From Sinorhizobium fredii (lineage in GTDB: Bacteria; Pseudomonadota; Alphaproteobacteria; Rhizobiales; Rhizobiaceae): a DNA stretch of 64,000 nucleotides. Positions 45,277 through 55,088 of this stretch are shown one piece after another. The first letter of the stretch is position 1, and each line of letters begins with the position of its first letter. Location of the stretch: assembly GCF_002944405.1 (NCBI RefSeq), contig NZ_CP024310.1, forward strand, positions 372,001-436,000, written 5' to 3'. The translations under genes and the position numbers were made by a program. Under the pieces are notes generated by a model that saw only the letters and a list, made by a program, of their open reading frames with translations, had not been told where the DNA came from and did not search any database.

Positions 45277-45576
45277 ATGGCATCAAACACCGGATGGAAA
45301 CAACGCGTTTTAGAAACCGCTTGGCGCGCAATTTCGAGCCCCTTCACGATCGGCGTGTATATGGCGGTTGCGATCTGGATTGCTTTTCTTGCGAGCGCCA
45401 AAACGGGTATTCCGGCGTACATATTCATGGCCGCGGCGTTTTTGCTGGTGATATTCGTCGACCCGCCCGAGCGGCTAGCGAGATTTAGAGAACGTCGACG
45501 TCGATCAAGCCCGCTGTCTTCAGCAGCCCAGCGGCGGTCTGACGCTGTAACGGTTCGCGGGGGCGAGCACCGGTAG
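45277..45576 (+). CDS. Small membrane protein (uncertain)
   Basis: 99 residues with two hydrophobic segments (FTIGVYMAVAIWIAFLA and AYIFMAAAFLLVIFV) and an Arg-rich tail. Not recognised. The start at 45277 is chosen because upstream residues look non-coding, but the ribosome site is weak. It is divergent from the secreted Arg/Tyr-rich protein with the dyad motif between. Confidence 0.45.
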   Translation: MASNTGWKQRVLETAWRAISSPFTIGVYMAVAIWIAFLASAKTGIPAYIFMAAAFLLVIFVDPPERLARFRERRRRSSPLSSAAQRRSDAVTVRGGEHR

Positions 45577-46339
45577 CCGTCGCTACCGCGATGACCCCTT
45601 TGAGAGTCCGAGAGCAGCGCCTTTAAGTCCCTTCTGGGCAACTCTGGGACCTCAAGTTCTTGTCCGACTCGCCTTGTAAAAGGATGTCGTGATGTCCGGC
45701 AGAGACGATTATCATTATCGGCGTCCAGAGCGAAGTCCCTCCACTGGCTTCCGATATGCACTACCCTCCTCTCTGTGGCGTTCATTGCCGTTACTCGTCG
45801 CAGGCGCGTCCTTGGGCGACAAAGGCCGTGATCTCGCGGTTCACGATCCCGGCCCGCCGAAGCAATTCCAACTGGCGACTGACGAAAAACAGGCCGCCAA
45901 TGCCAAAAGCCGAAGCTGCGCTATTCGGCGGGCAAGCAGTCGAGCCAGGTGCGCTCGCTGCGGCGTTTTATGTCGGAGAGGCTGCTCGACAGAATTCTGC
46001 GCACGTTCAATGGCCTGCCTGCATAAGCGTGGTCGAACTCTGGAAGTCCGGATAGTCGCGACAAACTCTTTTGCAAAGTCCGCTTCGCTCCCCAATTGCG
46101 GTCATTCTATACACCTGCACATTTTGCCGACTTGGCCGGTTTCCGGACAGGCGGCTTCGGCAGCGCCACGAGGATAGCTCTCGGCGGTAGTGATCTTGTC
46201 GACTGCCGACGTCGCAGGCCGGCTTTCATCTTGAAACTGAGGTTGCCCGCAAGCGTCCGTTCGTGATCCTCCTTTTCGTGCCAAACCGAGCGCAGCATAG
46301 CGCGGTCGTCTAATTGGTATGGCCATGGAGGACAGGTCG
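45577..46339. other. Gap of about 760 bases without a supported gene
   Basis: Open frames on both strands are short and of odd composition. I saw no hairpin, repeat or conserved word that I trust. Confidence 0.35.
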
Positions 46340-47221
46340 ATGAAGATAGCGCTAGGCAACTACCATGCCCGGATGCAGCGGGTGCTAGACCATATAGACC
46401 AGCATCTGAACGACGAACTCGACCTGGAAACCATGAGTTATGTCGCGGCCTTCTCGAAATATCATTTCCACCGGCAGTTCATGGCGACCTTCGGACTGTC
46501 TGTGCATCGCTATGTCCAACTCGCTCGGATGAAGCGCGCTTCATATCAACTGGCATACAGGGACGCCCAAAGCGTCACAGACATAGCGATGGATGCCGGT
46601 TACGACGCACCGGACGCCTTCGCCCGCGTTTTTCGGCAACGGTTCGGGCAATCGCCTTCGTCGTTTCGGAAATCTCCCGAGTGGGAGCCGTGGCTTGCGG
46701 CCCTCGGGCCTCTCGACAACGCAAGGAGCAAGCTCATGCAGAAGACTTTTACGACTGAGGACGTGACGATCCGCGATGTGGCCCCGACGCCGGTGGCGAT
46801 CATGGAGCATCGGGGCGACCCAGCGACGCTCGCCGCCACTATCCAGCGGTTCATCGCCTGGCGCAAGACCGCTGGCCTTCAGCCCAAGACAAGCCCGACC
46901 TTCAACGTCTGGCGTTCCGAGCGGCGTCCTGCGTCGCCCGCCGATTATAGCGTGGATTTATGTGCCGGGACCGACCAGCCGATCGATCCAAACGACGAGC
47001 AGATCAAGGTCGGCGTGATCCCAGGGGGACGTTGCGCAGTCTTGCGTGTCGTCGGCAATACCGACAATCTGGAGCCGGCGGTGCTCTACCTCTATCGCGA
47101 CTGGCTGCCGGCAAGCGGGGAAGAGGCGCGAGATTTCCCGATCTACTGCCAAAGGCTCAGCTTCTTCCCGGAAGTGCCGGAGAATGAAACGGTAGCGGAA
47201 CTGTTCCTGCCATTGAAATAG
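46340..47221 (+). CDS. AraC-family regulator with a GyrI-like effector domain
   Basis: 293 residues. Here the DNA-binding domain is N-terminal (about 5-105): DLETMSYVAAFSKYHFHRQF and VTDIAMDAGYDAPDAFARVF. A GyrI-like small-molecule-binding domain follows (about 140-293, VTIRDVAPTPVAIMEHRGDP, GVIPGGRCAVLRVVG). This Rob/SbmC-like order is usual for multidrug-sensing regulators. GGAGG 8 bases upstream selects the ATG at 46340. Target not evident from neighbours. Confidence 0.9.
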   Translation: MKIALGNYHARMQRVLDHIDQHLNDELDLETMSYVAAFSKYHFHRQFMATFGLSVHRYVQLARMKRASYQLAYRDAQSVTDIAMDAGYDAPDAFARVFRQRFGQSPSSFRKSPEWEPWLAALGPLDNARSKLMQKTFTTEDVTIRDVAPTPVAIMEHRGDPATLAATIQRFIAWRKTAGLQPKTSPTFNVWRSERRPASPADYSVDLCAGTDQPIDPNDEQIKVGVIPGGRCAVLRVVGNTDNLEPAVLYLYRDWLPASGEEARDFPIYCQRLSFFPEVPENETVAELFLPLK

Positions 47222-47500
47222 TGATCCTAGACGGCGGCTCGTCCCTTCCGATAGCCGGAAGTCGACATGCCGCTTTGCGTCACGAGCCGCACCTTACCTA
47301 TCCAGCGGTCCGGCTTGTATTGCGTGGGCTGTTGGGAGCCGTGGCCCCATATCCGCAGTGGGTCGATCTTTCCGGTTGCCATCGAAACTTGCAGGGTGGA
47401 ATGTGGTCACCCAGCCAGCTAGGCGGCGACAACGGCCACGCGCCGAAAGCGGTCACCGCGCGCCCGGCTTACGTTGTGCCTCTGGGATAGGCGCGACAGG

Positions 47501-47794
47501 GATGTCGTCGCCGCGCTCGTCTATTCCTTCGTACGCGCAATTACCTCGATCAGCGCCGTCATCTTCCTCGTCAGCGCCGAGTACAACATGGCGACGTCCT
47601 ACATCGTCGGCCTCGTCGAGAACGGCGAATACGGCGTGGCGATCGCCTATTCCTCCATGCTGATCGTCGTGATGATCATCGTCATCACCGGCTTCCAGTT
47701 TCTCGTCGGCGAGCGGCGGCTGCGCCGCGAAAACCGCGTCGCCGGCCTCTCTCAAGCTTCACCCATTTCCGTCGGTCAGGAGAAAACCGCATGA
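47501..47794 (+). pseudogene. AfuB/FbpB-type ABC permease, C-terminal remnant
   Basis: About 97 codons matching the end of an iron/sugar-phosphate-type permease ([38 protein letters not shown]). The upstream 80% of the gene is missing; the 280 bases before it hold nothing recognisable. The last codons overlap the ATPase start by 4 bases, as in intact operons. Confidence 0.8.
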
Positions 47795-48852
47795 CCATCG
47801 TCAAACCCGGCTCCGTCGTTTTCGAGAACGTCCGCAAGAGCTTCGGCACCTTCACCGCCATTCCCGATCTGTCGCTCATCATCGAGCCCGGCACGCTGGT
47901 GACCCTGCTAGGCCCCTCGGGCTGCGGCAAGACCACGACGCTGCGCATGCTCGCCGGCCTCGAACACCCGACCTAGGGTCGCATCCTGATCGGCGGCAAG
48001 GACGTGACGATGCTGCCGGCCAATGCCCGCGACGTCTCGATGGTCTTCCAGTCCTACGCGCTCTTCCCGCACATGAGCGCGCTCGACAACGTCGCCTATG
48101 GTCTTGAGTCCTCCGGCCTGAGGAAGAGGCAGGCGCGATTGAAAGCGGATGACGGCCTGAAGCTCGTCGGCCTTGCCGGCATGGGCGAGCGCCTGCCAGC
48201 CGAGCTTTTCGGCGGTCAGCAGCAACGCGTGGCGGTTGCCCGCGCGCTGGTTCTTGAACCGCAGGTGCTACTCCTCGACGAACCGCTCTCCAATCTCGAT
48301 GCGCGGCTGCGTCGCAAGGTCAGGACCGACATCCGCGAATTGCAGCAGCGGCTCGGCTTCACCGCCGTCTATGTCACGCATGACCAGGACGAGGCACTCG
48401 CCGTGTCCGACCGGATCATCGTGATGAAGGATGGAGAGATCAGTCAATCCGGTACGCCGCGTCAGCTTTACGAAGCCCCGGCCTCGCCGTTCATCGCCGA
48501 TTTCATGGGCGAGGCGAATGTCGTTGCCTGCGAGATTGTCGGTACCGACGGCGAACAGACGATCGTGCGAGTCGGCGGTCTCGAACACCGCCTGCAGGGA
48601 CGCAACGCAAAGCCAGGCGCAGCCAAGCTCGCCATACGGCCGGGCGCAATCACGCTGGACGCCCAGAACGGGACGGGCATCAAGGGGCGCGTGTTGCATT
48701 CGGCCTATCTCGGCGATCATATCGAATACGAGGTGGAAACCGATGTCGGGTCCTTGTTCATCGTCGACCATGCCGTCGATCGTGGCTTTTCGCCCTACGC
48801 CGATGTCACGCTCGGCTTCAAAAACCGTGGCGTTGCGCTGATCACTGCGTAA
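47791..48852 (+). pseudogene. AfuC/FbpC-type ABC ATPase with an in-frame stop
   Basis: 354 codons in one frame, interrupted once: TAG at 47974-47976, in LEHPT-stop-GRILIGGKDVTML, just after Walker A ([14 protein letters not shown]). The rest is intact: Q-loop MVFQSYALFP, Walker B VLLLDEPLSNLD, TOBE domain (about 260-350). The signature is also altered, LFGGQQQRVAVARAL, with Phe replacing the Ser of LSGGQ, so two independent defects are present. A read-through or internal start at 48004 could not give an active ATPase. Confidence 0.85.
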
Positions 48853-48880
48853 ACTTCTCCCATTCGGAAGGAAAAATAGC

Positions 48881-49675
48881 ATGAGCATGGATGAAGCGGG
48901 GCTTGATCGGCGCTTTGCACTGGCGCAATCAATCGCCGAGGAAGCGGGAGCGCTCGCGCTCGACTACTTCAACAAGCGTGAGACGCTGGTGATCGAGACC
49001 AAGCGCGATCCGCAGGATGTCGTTTCGATAGCTGACCGCGATGTCGAGACGATGATCCGGAATCGCGTTGCCGCGGAGCTTCCTGAAGATGGCTTCCTCG
49101 GAGAGGAATCCGGTCATGCAGAGGGCGAATCCGGCTATACCTGGATTGTCGACCCGATTGACGGCACTGCACCCTTCGTCAACGGCATGTCGACCTGGTG
49201 CGTGTCGATCGCGGTGTTGCATGACGGCATACCGGTCATCGGGGTGATCCATGTGCCCTGCGATGGCGAAGTCTATGCTTCGGCTGCCGGTAGAGGCGCG
49301 AGCCTCAACGGGAGCAAATTGAGCCTTGATCCGTCTCGTACGATCCAGAACGCCATCATCGGAGTTAGTTGCAACAGCTATGTCGCACCAGAGCGAGTCG
49401 GCCAGGTTATTGCCGCGCTCCTCGGCATGGGCGGCAATTTCATCCGCAATGGCTCAGGAGCACTGATGCTCGCCTATGTCGCGGCGGGGCGACTCGTCGG
49501 CTACTACGAGCCCCACACCCGCGCCTGGGACTGCATGGCCGGTTTGTGCCTCGTCAAAGAAGCCGGCGGCGCCTACCTGTCCTTTCCAACCGAGCGCGAA
49601 TCGTTGCTGGAAGGTAATCCGGTGCTCGCCAGCAATCTGAGTGTCTATGCCGATCTGCTGGCGCTTCATGGCTGA
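48881..49675 (+). CDS. Inositol-monophosphatase-family phosphatase
   Basis: 264 residues with the metal motifs of the IMPase family: GEESGHAEGE, WIVDPIDGTAPFVNG and, near the C-terminus, RAWDCMAGLCLVKEAGG. Hydrolyses a sugar or inositol phosphate, or acts as a histidinol-phosphate phosphatase; the sequence does not decide. GAAGGA precedes the ATG. It follows the broken Afu-like ATPase by 28 bases. Since AfuABC-type systems can import sugar phosphates, it may have dephosphorylated the imported substrate. Confidence 0.9.
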   Translation: MSMDEAGLDRRFALAQSIAEEAGALALDYFNKRETLVIETKRDPQDVVSIADRDVETMIRNRVAAELPEDGFLGEESGHAEGESGYTWIVDPIDGTAPFVNGMSTWCVSIAVLHDGIPVIGVIHVPCDGEVYASAAGRGASLNGSKLSLDPSRTIQNAIIGVSCNSYVAPERVGQVIAALLGMGGNFIRNGSGALMLAYVAAGRLVGYYEPHTRAWDCMAGLCLVKEAGGAYLSFPTERESLLEGNPVLASNLSVYADLLALHG

Positions 49676-50005
49676 AGTACGCCTGTCGCTCGAACGGTTA
49701 CCAGCCACCTCACGGATCAGGTGACAAAATCAAACCCCGATCACCCTGCGGAGCGGTCGTCCACCCCGGAAAAAGGCCTGGATGACTCCAGTTGGTAGAG
49801 GTTAGCCGTTCCTCATCGCGGGATGCTCCCTTCTGCGCAAGAGATCGCGTGGTGCACCGATCGGGGCGCTCGGCGCATGCGAGAAGCGCGCCTCTTGCGG
49901 TGGGCGCCTTACAGCGGCTCTAATAGGCAGCGGGAACCGTCGGGTCCCTGGATGGAACGCGACGGTTCCAACAACTGAAGCGCGGAACATTCGCCGGAGC
50001 ATTGC
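49676..50005. other. Gap of about 330 bases with nothing recognised
   Basis: No coding frame of normal composition and no clear hairpin. Confidence 0.35.
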
Positions 50006-51118
50006 GTGAAACACATAGTCCTGTTTTCCGGTGGCAGCGCCTGTCGTGCCATCAACATTGCGCTCTGCGGTAAGGCTCACGTGACCCGCATTGTACCCGC
50101 CTGGGATAGCGGCGGAAGCTCCAAGGTGATTCGTGAGAGGATTGGACTCCTAGCCGTGGGGGATCTGCGCCAGGCGCTAATGACGATGGCGCACGGCGAA
50201 GGCCGCGCGGGAGACGTCGTAAAGATCTGCAACGCTCGCCTCTCAAGCAATCTTGGCCAGGAAGGTGCGTTATCGGAATTCCTCTACTATTCGGAGGGCA
50301 GGCATCCGCTTCTCGAGCGTGTGGAACCCGGGTTGAGAGGCGCTATTCTCAATTATCTAAAGACATTCGCCTCCACGGTCGGAAGGGATTTTGACTTTAG
50401 AAATGGAAGTATCGGCAACTTCATTCTCGCGGGCGCATGCTTAGCGCACAACGGCGACGTAAACACGGCCGTTTTTGTGTTTCGCAAACTCTGCAGCATC
50501 GTGGGCGACGTCTGGACCTCGTCTTTGGACAGCGACCTGGTGCTCAGCGCTACGCTCAAAGACGGCAAGATAATTGAGCGTCAGGATGCGATCACCAGGC
50601 TCGCTGACGAAGATGCGAAGATAGGCATTGCCGATGTGCAACTCTCGACAAAATCTGGGGCGCAACCGCGGGCAAATCCAGTGGTGCTCGAAGCCCTCGC
50701 CAACGCAGACCTCGTCGCCTTTGGACCGGGTAGCTTTTACACGAGTTTACTACCGCACCTGCAAATCGCAGGAATCGCCAAGGCCCTTTCGCATGTGGAC
50801 TGCCCCCGTGTCTGGATCGGGAATATCCTGCAATGCAAAGAGACAACGGATAGGACACTGGGCGATCTCCTGAATGCCGTTTCCGACCAATGGCACAAAG
50901 AGCAAACGTCCTGCCGCCCCCTCTTGACGCATGTCATGGCCAACCGCGTTTTCTTTCCATTTGAGAAGACCGTCGGGTTGTTCCCCTATCTCTCGCATGC
51001 GATGAACTCATCCGATCAATACAAGGTGATCACGGGCGAGTATGAGGACGCCTGGACCCGGGGCCAGCATGACGGCGAGGCCGTTGCAAGCGTGTTGCTC
51101 GACCTCGTCGGCGGATAA
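50006..51118 (+). CDS. CofD/YvcK-family (2-phospho-L-lactate transferase-like) protein
   Basis: 370 residues, GTG start. The family's phosphate-binding and carboxylate motifs are recognisable: FSGGSACRAINIAL at the N-terminus, PAWDSGGSSKVIRERIGLLA with VGDLRQAL, the NGSIGNFILAG segment (about 135) and FGPGSFYTSLLPHL (about 240). F420 synthesis is unlikely, as no other F420 gene is seen. The protein resembles the stand-alone CofD-related group more than housekeeping YvcK. It precedes a 44-residue ORF and a LysR gene. Substrate unknown. Confidence 0.8.
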   Translation: MKHIVLFSGGSACRAINIALCGKAHVTRIVPAWDSGGSSKVIRERIGLLAVGDLRQALMTMAHGEGRAGDVVKICNARLSSNLGQEGALSEFLYYSEGRHPLLERVEPGLRGAILNYLKTFASTVGRDFDFRNGSIGNFILAGACLAHNGDVNTAVFVFRKLCSIVGDVWTSSLDSDLVLSATLKDGKIIERQDAITRLADEDAKIGIADVQLSTKSGAQPRANPVVLEALANADLVAFGPGSFYTSLLPHLQIAGIAKALSHVDCPRVWIGNILQCKETTDRTLGDLLNAVSDQWHKEQTSCRPLLTHVMANRVFFPFEKTVGLFPYLSHAMNSSDQYKVITGEYEDAWTRGQHDGEAVASVLLDLVGG

Positions 51119-51162
51119 AACAGGCATCGTTACATGGTCGACAAGATGAGGACCCGAGGAAC

Positions 51163-51297
51163 ATGACCAGCAGGACGCCGAAGCGGGCGCTCAGCGAGCC
51201 GGTGAACCTGCATAGCGACGCGGATACGCGTCGCTATGCCAAGGAGGCGGTGCGGGTATTTCTGAAAGCCTATGGTAGCGGACCTTCAAGCCGATGA
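51163..51297 (+). CDS. 44-residue basic small ORF (uncertain)
   Basis: MTSRTPKRALSEPVNLHSDA then DTRRYAKEAVRVFLKAYGSG, with GAGGA 2 bases before the ATG and 44 bases after the CofD-like gene on the same strand. It could be a short protein coupled to that gene or the N-terminal scar of a larger one. Not recognised. Confidence 0.45.
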   Translation: MTSRTPKRALSEPVNLHSDADTRRYAKEAVRVFLKAYGSGPSSR

Positions 51298-51559
51298 ATG
51301 TCGGCGACTGTGCCTTTTCAGGCAAAAGCAGACGATCCCTTCTCCACCCATCTCAGGCAAAGGGAAAGCACTCGGCGGTGGCTGTCCCCGGAAGCTTGCC
51401 ATTAGCATGCTCAGGCCGGAGAAGTGTTCAACGATGCCCAGTTTCTTCCTCAGAGCAACGCGACCGGAACGGCAGGACGTATGGTTCAAATTTACATCGT
51501 TATCCCACAGTATTAAACAGAACCTGTCGTAAAGACGAAGTGCTTTGAAAAGGAATGAA

Positions 51560-52504
51560 ATGGGCCGCCAAAACACATTCGATGGTTTGTCCGAGTTTTT
51601 GGCTATTGCAAAGCGGCAGAGCGTCCGAAAAGCTGCGCTTGACCTTGAAGTGACGCCGGGCGCGATCAGCCAAGCGCTGCAGAAGCTTGAGCGGCGTCTT
51701 GGAGCCCCGCTCTTCCACCGCACGACACGGCGGATATCATTGACGGAGGCAGGGGAGACCCTGCTTGCGAAAATTGCCCCTGCAGCGCAACTCATCGAGA
51801 CGAGCCTGGGGGAGACGCTCCAGCATTCAAACGAACCGTCCGGCACCTTAAAACTTATTGTCGAGCGCCTTGCGTTGCCCCATGTCATAGAGCCGATACT
51901 ACCGGCTTTTCGCGAAGCCTGGCCGAACGTGAAGGTCGATATAACTGTAAGCAACACGCATGGTGACTTTATCGCCGACGGTTACGATGCGGGCATCCTC
52001 ATCGGATCATATATCGCCAAGGAGATGATAGCGGTGCGGCTTTCGCCGCCCTTCAAATGGGCGGTCTTCGGATCACCTGACTACTTCAGGGAAAATGGGC
52101 GCCCTCGGGTGCCGGGCGATCTTACGAAACATCAATGCGTCCGGTTTCGCCGGCCGGAGAAGGGCGACATCTATCGGTGGGAATTCCTCGAGGACGGACA
52201 AAATGTCCGCATAGAGCCGAACGGCCCTCTGACGGTGAATGACGGGGAGCTTATGCGGAAAATTGCATCGCAAGGCTTGGGCCTGATCTATTCGTCGACA
52301 TTTCACGCATCAAGAGAGCTTACAAACGGCCAGCTTGAACCGGTCCTGCTCGACTATTCACCAGGCAGCGATGGTCTCTTTCTGTACTTCACCAGGACAA
52401 CGCAAAACCAGCCAAAGCTGCGTGCGTTCATAGAGACCTGTTCCCAACTGAGGCGCTCATTGGCCTTAGCCAGCGGCAGCTCAACTGCCCACAAGCCCAA
52501 ATGA
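51560..52504 (+). CDS. LysR-family transcriptional regulator
   Basis: 314 residues: winged helix in the first 65 residues (SVRKAALDLEVTPGAISQAL, LGAPLFHRTTRRISLTEAG) and an effector domain (about 90-295) with the CrgA-like phrase GSPDYFRENGRPRVPGDL. AAAAGGA sets the ATG at 51560. It converges on the cytochrome c gene of the molybdenum-enzyme operon, which it may regulate although it is not divergent from the operon's promoter. Confidence 0.88.
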   Translation: MGRQNTFDGLSEFLAIAKRQSVRKAALDLEVTPGAISQALQKLERRLGAPLFHRTTRRISLTEAGETLLAKIAPAAQLIETSLGETLQHSNEPSGTLKLIVERLALPHVIEPILPAFREAWPNVKVDITVSNTHGDFIADGYDAGILIGSYIAKEMIAVRLSPPFKWAVFGSPDYFRENGRPRVPGDLTKHQCVRFRRPEKGDIYRWEFLEDGQNVRIEPNGPLTVNDGELMRKIASQGLGLIYSSTFHASRELTNGQLEPVLLDYSPGSDGLFLYFTRTTQNQPKLRAFIETCSQLRRSLALASGSSTAHKPK

Positions 52505-52530
52505 TGTAAGTTCTGCGCGGCGAGGCGGTC

Positions 52531-52905
52531 TTATGGGTAAGCAAGCGTTTTGAGATACGTGATAATGTCCGCCCGATCGTCAGGTCTCACAACGGTTAAG
52601 GTCATGCGCGTGCCCTGCAACATCCTGGCTGGACCAGACAAGTATGCATCGAGCGTGTCGTCGGTCCAGATTATGTTCGAATTCAGGATGGCCGTGGAAT
52701 AACGGTAGCTCTCTATCGCTCCGGCTTTCCGCCCGAACACGCCATTCAAAGTCGGTCCGGACCTGTTTTGGCCCTCGATCGAGTGGCATGCTGCACATCG
52801 ATTGAAGAGCTGTTTGCCGCGAATGGCGTCTCCCTCTGCAAACACGGAGGCGGAAGAGATGACAAGCACGAGCGGCGTTATGGTAAGGATAGGCAGGATC
52901 TGCAT
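52531..52905 (-). CDS. c-type cytochrome of the molybdenum dehydrogenase operon
   Basis: 124 residues with a signal peptide (about 1-23), one haem motif CAACH (about 38) and an axial Met in the segment QGTRMTLT (about 100). It is a cytochrome c2/c550-like electron carrier. It follows the Mo-subunit gene by 6 bases and should take electrons from it in the periplasm. Confidence 0.92.
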   Translation of the reverse strand: MQILPILTITPLVLVISSASVFAEGDAIRGKQLFNRCAACHSIEGQNRSGPTLNGVFGRKAGAIESYRYSTAILNSNIIWTDDTLDAYLSGPARMLQGTRMTLTVVRPDDRADIITYLKTLAYP

Positions 52906-52911
52906 CGTGCT

Positions 52912-55074
52912 CTAGGCCTTCCTCAGGTAATCGGTATTGACCGGTAGCGTTCGCACACGTTTCCCAGTTGCCGAAAAGATCGCGTTGGTGACGGCTGGAA
53001 ACACAGCTGCGGTCGCCGCTTCACCTATTCCTCCTGGCGGCTCGGCACTCGGGACAATATGGGTTTCAACGTGGGGTGCCTCATCGATGCGAAGCGGCAG
53101 GTAATTGTCAAAATTGCTTTGCTCGACGCGGCCGTCCTTGAGGGTAATCGCGCCATAAAGAGCAGCCGTGAGGCCGTACAAGGCGCCGCCTTCCATTTGG
53201 GCCGCAATCGTATCGGGATTTACTGTCAATCCGCAGTCTACAGCCGTGACGATACGTGTAACCCTGACCGCGCCGTCGCCGCCGACAGTGGCGTCGGCAA
53301 TCATTGCGAGATAAGTGCCGAATGCGAACTGCACGGCGACACCCCTGCCCTGCCTGGCGGGGAGCGGCTTGCCCCACTCCGCCTTCTCTGCTGCCAGTTC
53401 CAGCACCTTCAACGCACGAGGATTATCCGTCAAAAGTCGCGTGCGGTATCCGACCGGATCGACTTTCGCTGCAGCGGCCAGTTCATCGATGAAGCTCTCG
53501 ACCATAAAGACGTTGTGGGCGGGCCCGACACCGCGCCACCAACTGGTGAGCACACCTTGTGGCTCGACCTGGTTGAACTCGACCTGTATTGCCGGAAGCC
53601 TGTATGGTGGATGGACCGCCCCCTCGACGCCATCGGGATCCACACCGTTCTTCATTGCGGCTGGTGCGATGCGTGCAAAAATCGAAGATCCGGAGATACG
53701 GTGCCTCCACGCGACGGGGTTTCCCTGCTCATCAATCCCCCCTGACATTCGATCGTAGTAGTAGGGGCGGTAGTATCCGTGCTGAATATCTTCCTCGCGG
53801 CTCCAGATCACCTTGACCGGGCCGTCGACCTGCATCGCGACCTTGACGGCGTGGATGATCCCGTCGACTTCGAGGCGGCGGCCAAAACCGCCGCCGACGA
53901 TGTGATTGTTGATGGTGATCTTCTCCGGCGGCAGTCCGGTAACTGCCGCGGCCGCGAGCTTGGCTGCGGAGAGGTTCTGGGTTCCGACCCAAAGTTCGCA
54001 AGCATCTTTGCGCACGTGCACCGTGCAGTTCATCGGCTCCATCGCGGCGTGGGAAAGGAAAGGCAATTGATAAACGGCATCGATCCGCTGCGCTGCGCTC
54101 GCCAGCGCCTTCTCCACGTCGCCTTCGCTGCGTGCTATGGCGCCTGGCTTTACTGATTCCTGGTCCAGATGTCGTACGATTTCGGCGCTTGACACGTGTG
54201 CATTAGGACCGTCGTCCCACTCAATAGCCGCCGCCTCGAGCCCCTTCTTGGCCGCCCCGGTATGATCCGCGACGACCGCCACGGCGCTGTCCGTCAGCAC
54301 GACCTGGCGAACGCCCTTGATCGCGAGTGCGGCCTGCTCATTGGCCGACTTCGGCTTCCCGCCAAGAACCGGCGCGATTGCGATCGCTGCGATCTTGGTG
54401 CCAACAGGAAATGCGTCGATGCCATACTTGAGCGACCCGTTGACCTTGCCTGGCGTATCCAACCGCTTTGCGGACCTACCCAGGAGCTTGAAATGCTCCG
54501 GAGACTTGAGCACAACATCTTCCGGATCAGGAGCAGGAAGCGACGCAGCAATGTCGACCAACACGCCATAGGCTAGCTTCTTCGTGCCGTTCTCGTTGAG
54601 AACAAAGCCATCCTCGGCGCGCGTGGTTGCGGGATCGACATCCCACTCCTTTGCTGCGGCCCGAATGAGCAGGGTACGGGCCATCGCACCGGCCCTACGC
54701 AAGGGCGTCCAGAAAGCGCGTATTGACGTGGAACCACCCGTCATCTGACGCCCGAGCATTGGATGGGCGTACAGGGCCTCGTTAAGGGGCGCATGCTCGA
54801 GCTTTACATCATCAAGTGCAATTTCCAGCTCTTCAGCGAGCAGCATTGCTTGGGCGGTGTAGATGCCCTGGCCCATTTCCACTTGCGGCATGACCAACGT
54901 AACAAGGCCGTTCCGGTCAATGCGAATGAAAGCATTGGGAGCAAAATCCGCGGCGGCATTGGCAGAGAAACCGGGGCCGACAGCGAGATTGACGATGAGA
55001 CCACCTCCAGCCGCAGCGGTCGCTTTCAGGAAAAGGCGGCGGTTCAACTCTGGACCGGGAGCACTGTTTGACAT
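52912..55074 (-). CDS. Molybdopterin-dependent dehydrogenase large subunit (IorB/aldehyde dehydrogenase type)
   Basis: 720 residues, Ald_Xan_dh_C2/IorB family. A Tat-type signal is visible at the start (NRRLFLKATAAAGGG). Cofactor-region phrases include MPQVEMGQGIYTAQAMLLAE, VGGGFGRRLEVDG, GVGPAHNVFMVESFIDE and, near the end, GGIGEAATAAVFPAV, whose Glu aligns with the catalytic Glu. It oxidises an aldehyde or N-heterocycle in the periplasm. Partners are the 2Fe-2S subunit upstream and cytochrome c downstream. No XdhC-type insertion factor lies next to it. Confidence 0.93.
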   Translation of the reverse strand: MSNSAPGPELNRRLFLKATAAAGGGLIVNLAVGPGFSANAAADFAPNAFIRIDRNGLVTLVMPQVEMGQGIYTAQAMLLAEELEIALDDVKLEHAPLNEALYAHPMLGRQMTGGSTSIRAFWTPLRRAGAMARTLLIRAAAKEWDVDPATTRAEDGFVLNENGTKKLAYGVLVDIAASLPAPDPEDVVLKSPEHFKLLGRSAKRLDTPGKVNGSLKYGIDAFPVGTKIAAIAIAPVLGGKPKSANEQAALAIKGVRQVVLTDSAVAVVADHTGAAKKGLEAAAIEWDDGPNAHVSSAEIVRHLDQESVKPGAIARSEGDVEKALASAAQRIDAVYQLPFLSHAAMEPMNCTVHVRKDACELWVGTQNLSAAKLAAAAVTGLPPEKITINNHIVGGGFGRRLEVDGIIHAVKVAMQVDGPVKVIWSREEDIQHGYYRPYYYDRMSGGIDEQGNPVAWRHRISGSSIFARIAPAAMKNGVDPDGVEGAVHPPYRLPAIQVEFNQVEPQGVLTSWWRGVGPAHNVFMVESFIDELAAAAKVDPVGYRTRLLTDNPRALKVLELAAEKAEWGKPLPARQGRGVAVQFAFGTYLAMIADATVGGDGAVRVTRIVTAVDCGLTVNPDTIAAQMEGGALYGLTAALYGAITLKDGRVEQSNFDNYLPLRIDEAPHVETHIVPSAEPPGGIGEAATAAVFPAVTNAIFSATGKRVRTLPVNTDYLRKA

Positions 55075-55088
55075 GATCTTGTCTCCCG

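Noticed and set aside
45689..46177. 162-codon plus-strand frame starting MSGRDDYHYRRPE
   Set aside because: Start looks plausible, but the body is Cys/Arg/Ser-rich without a domain, and other frames are equally open.
46107..46298. 63-codon minus-strand frame starting MLRSVWHEKEDHERTL
   Set aside because: Basic composition looks partly protein-like, but there is no ribosome site and no recognised family.
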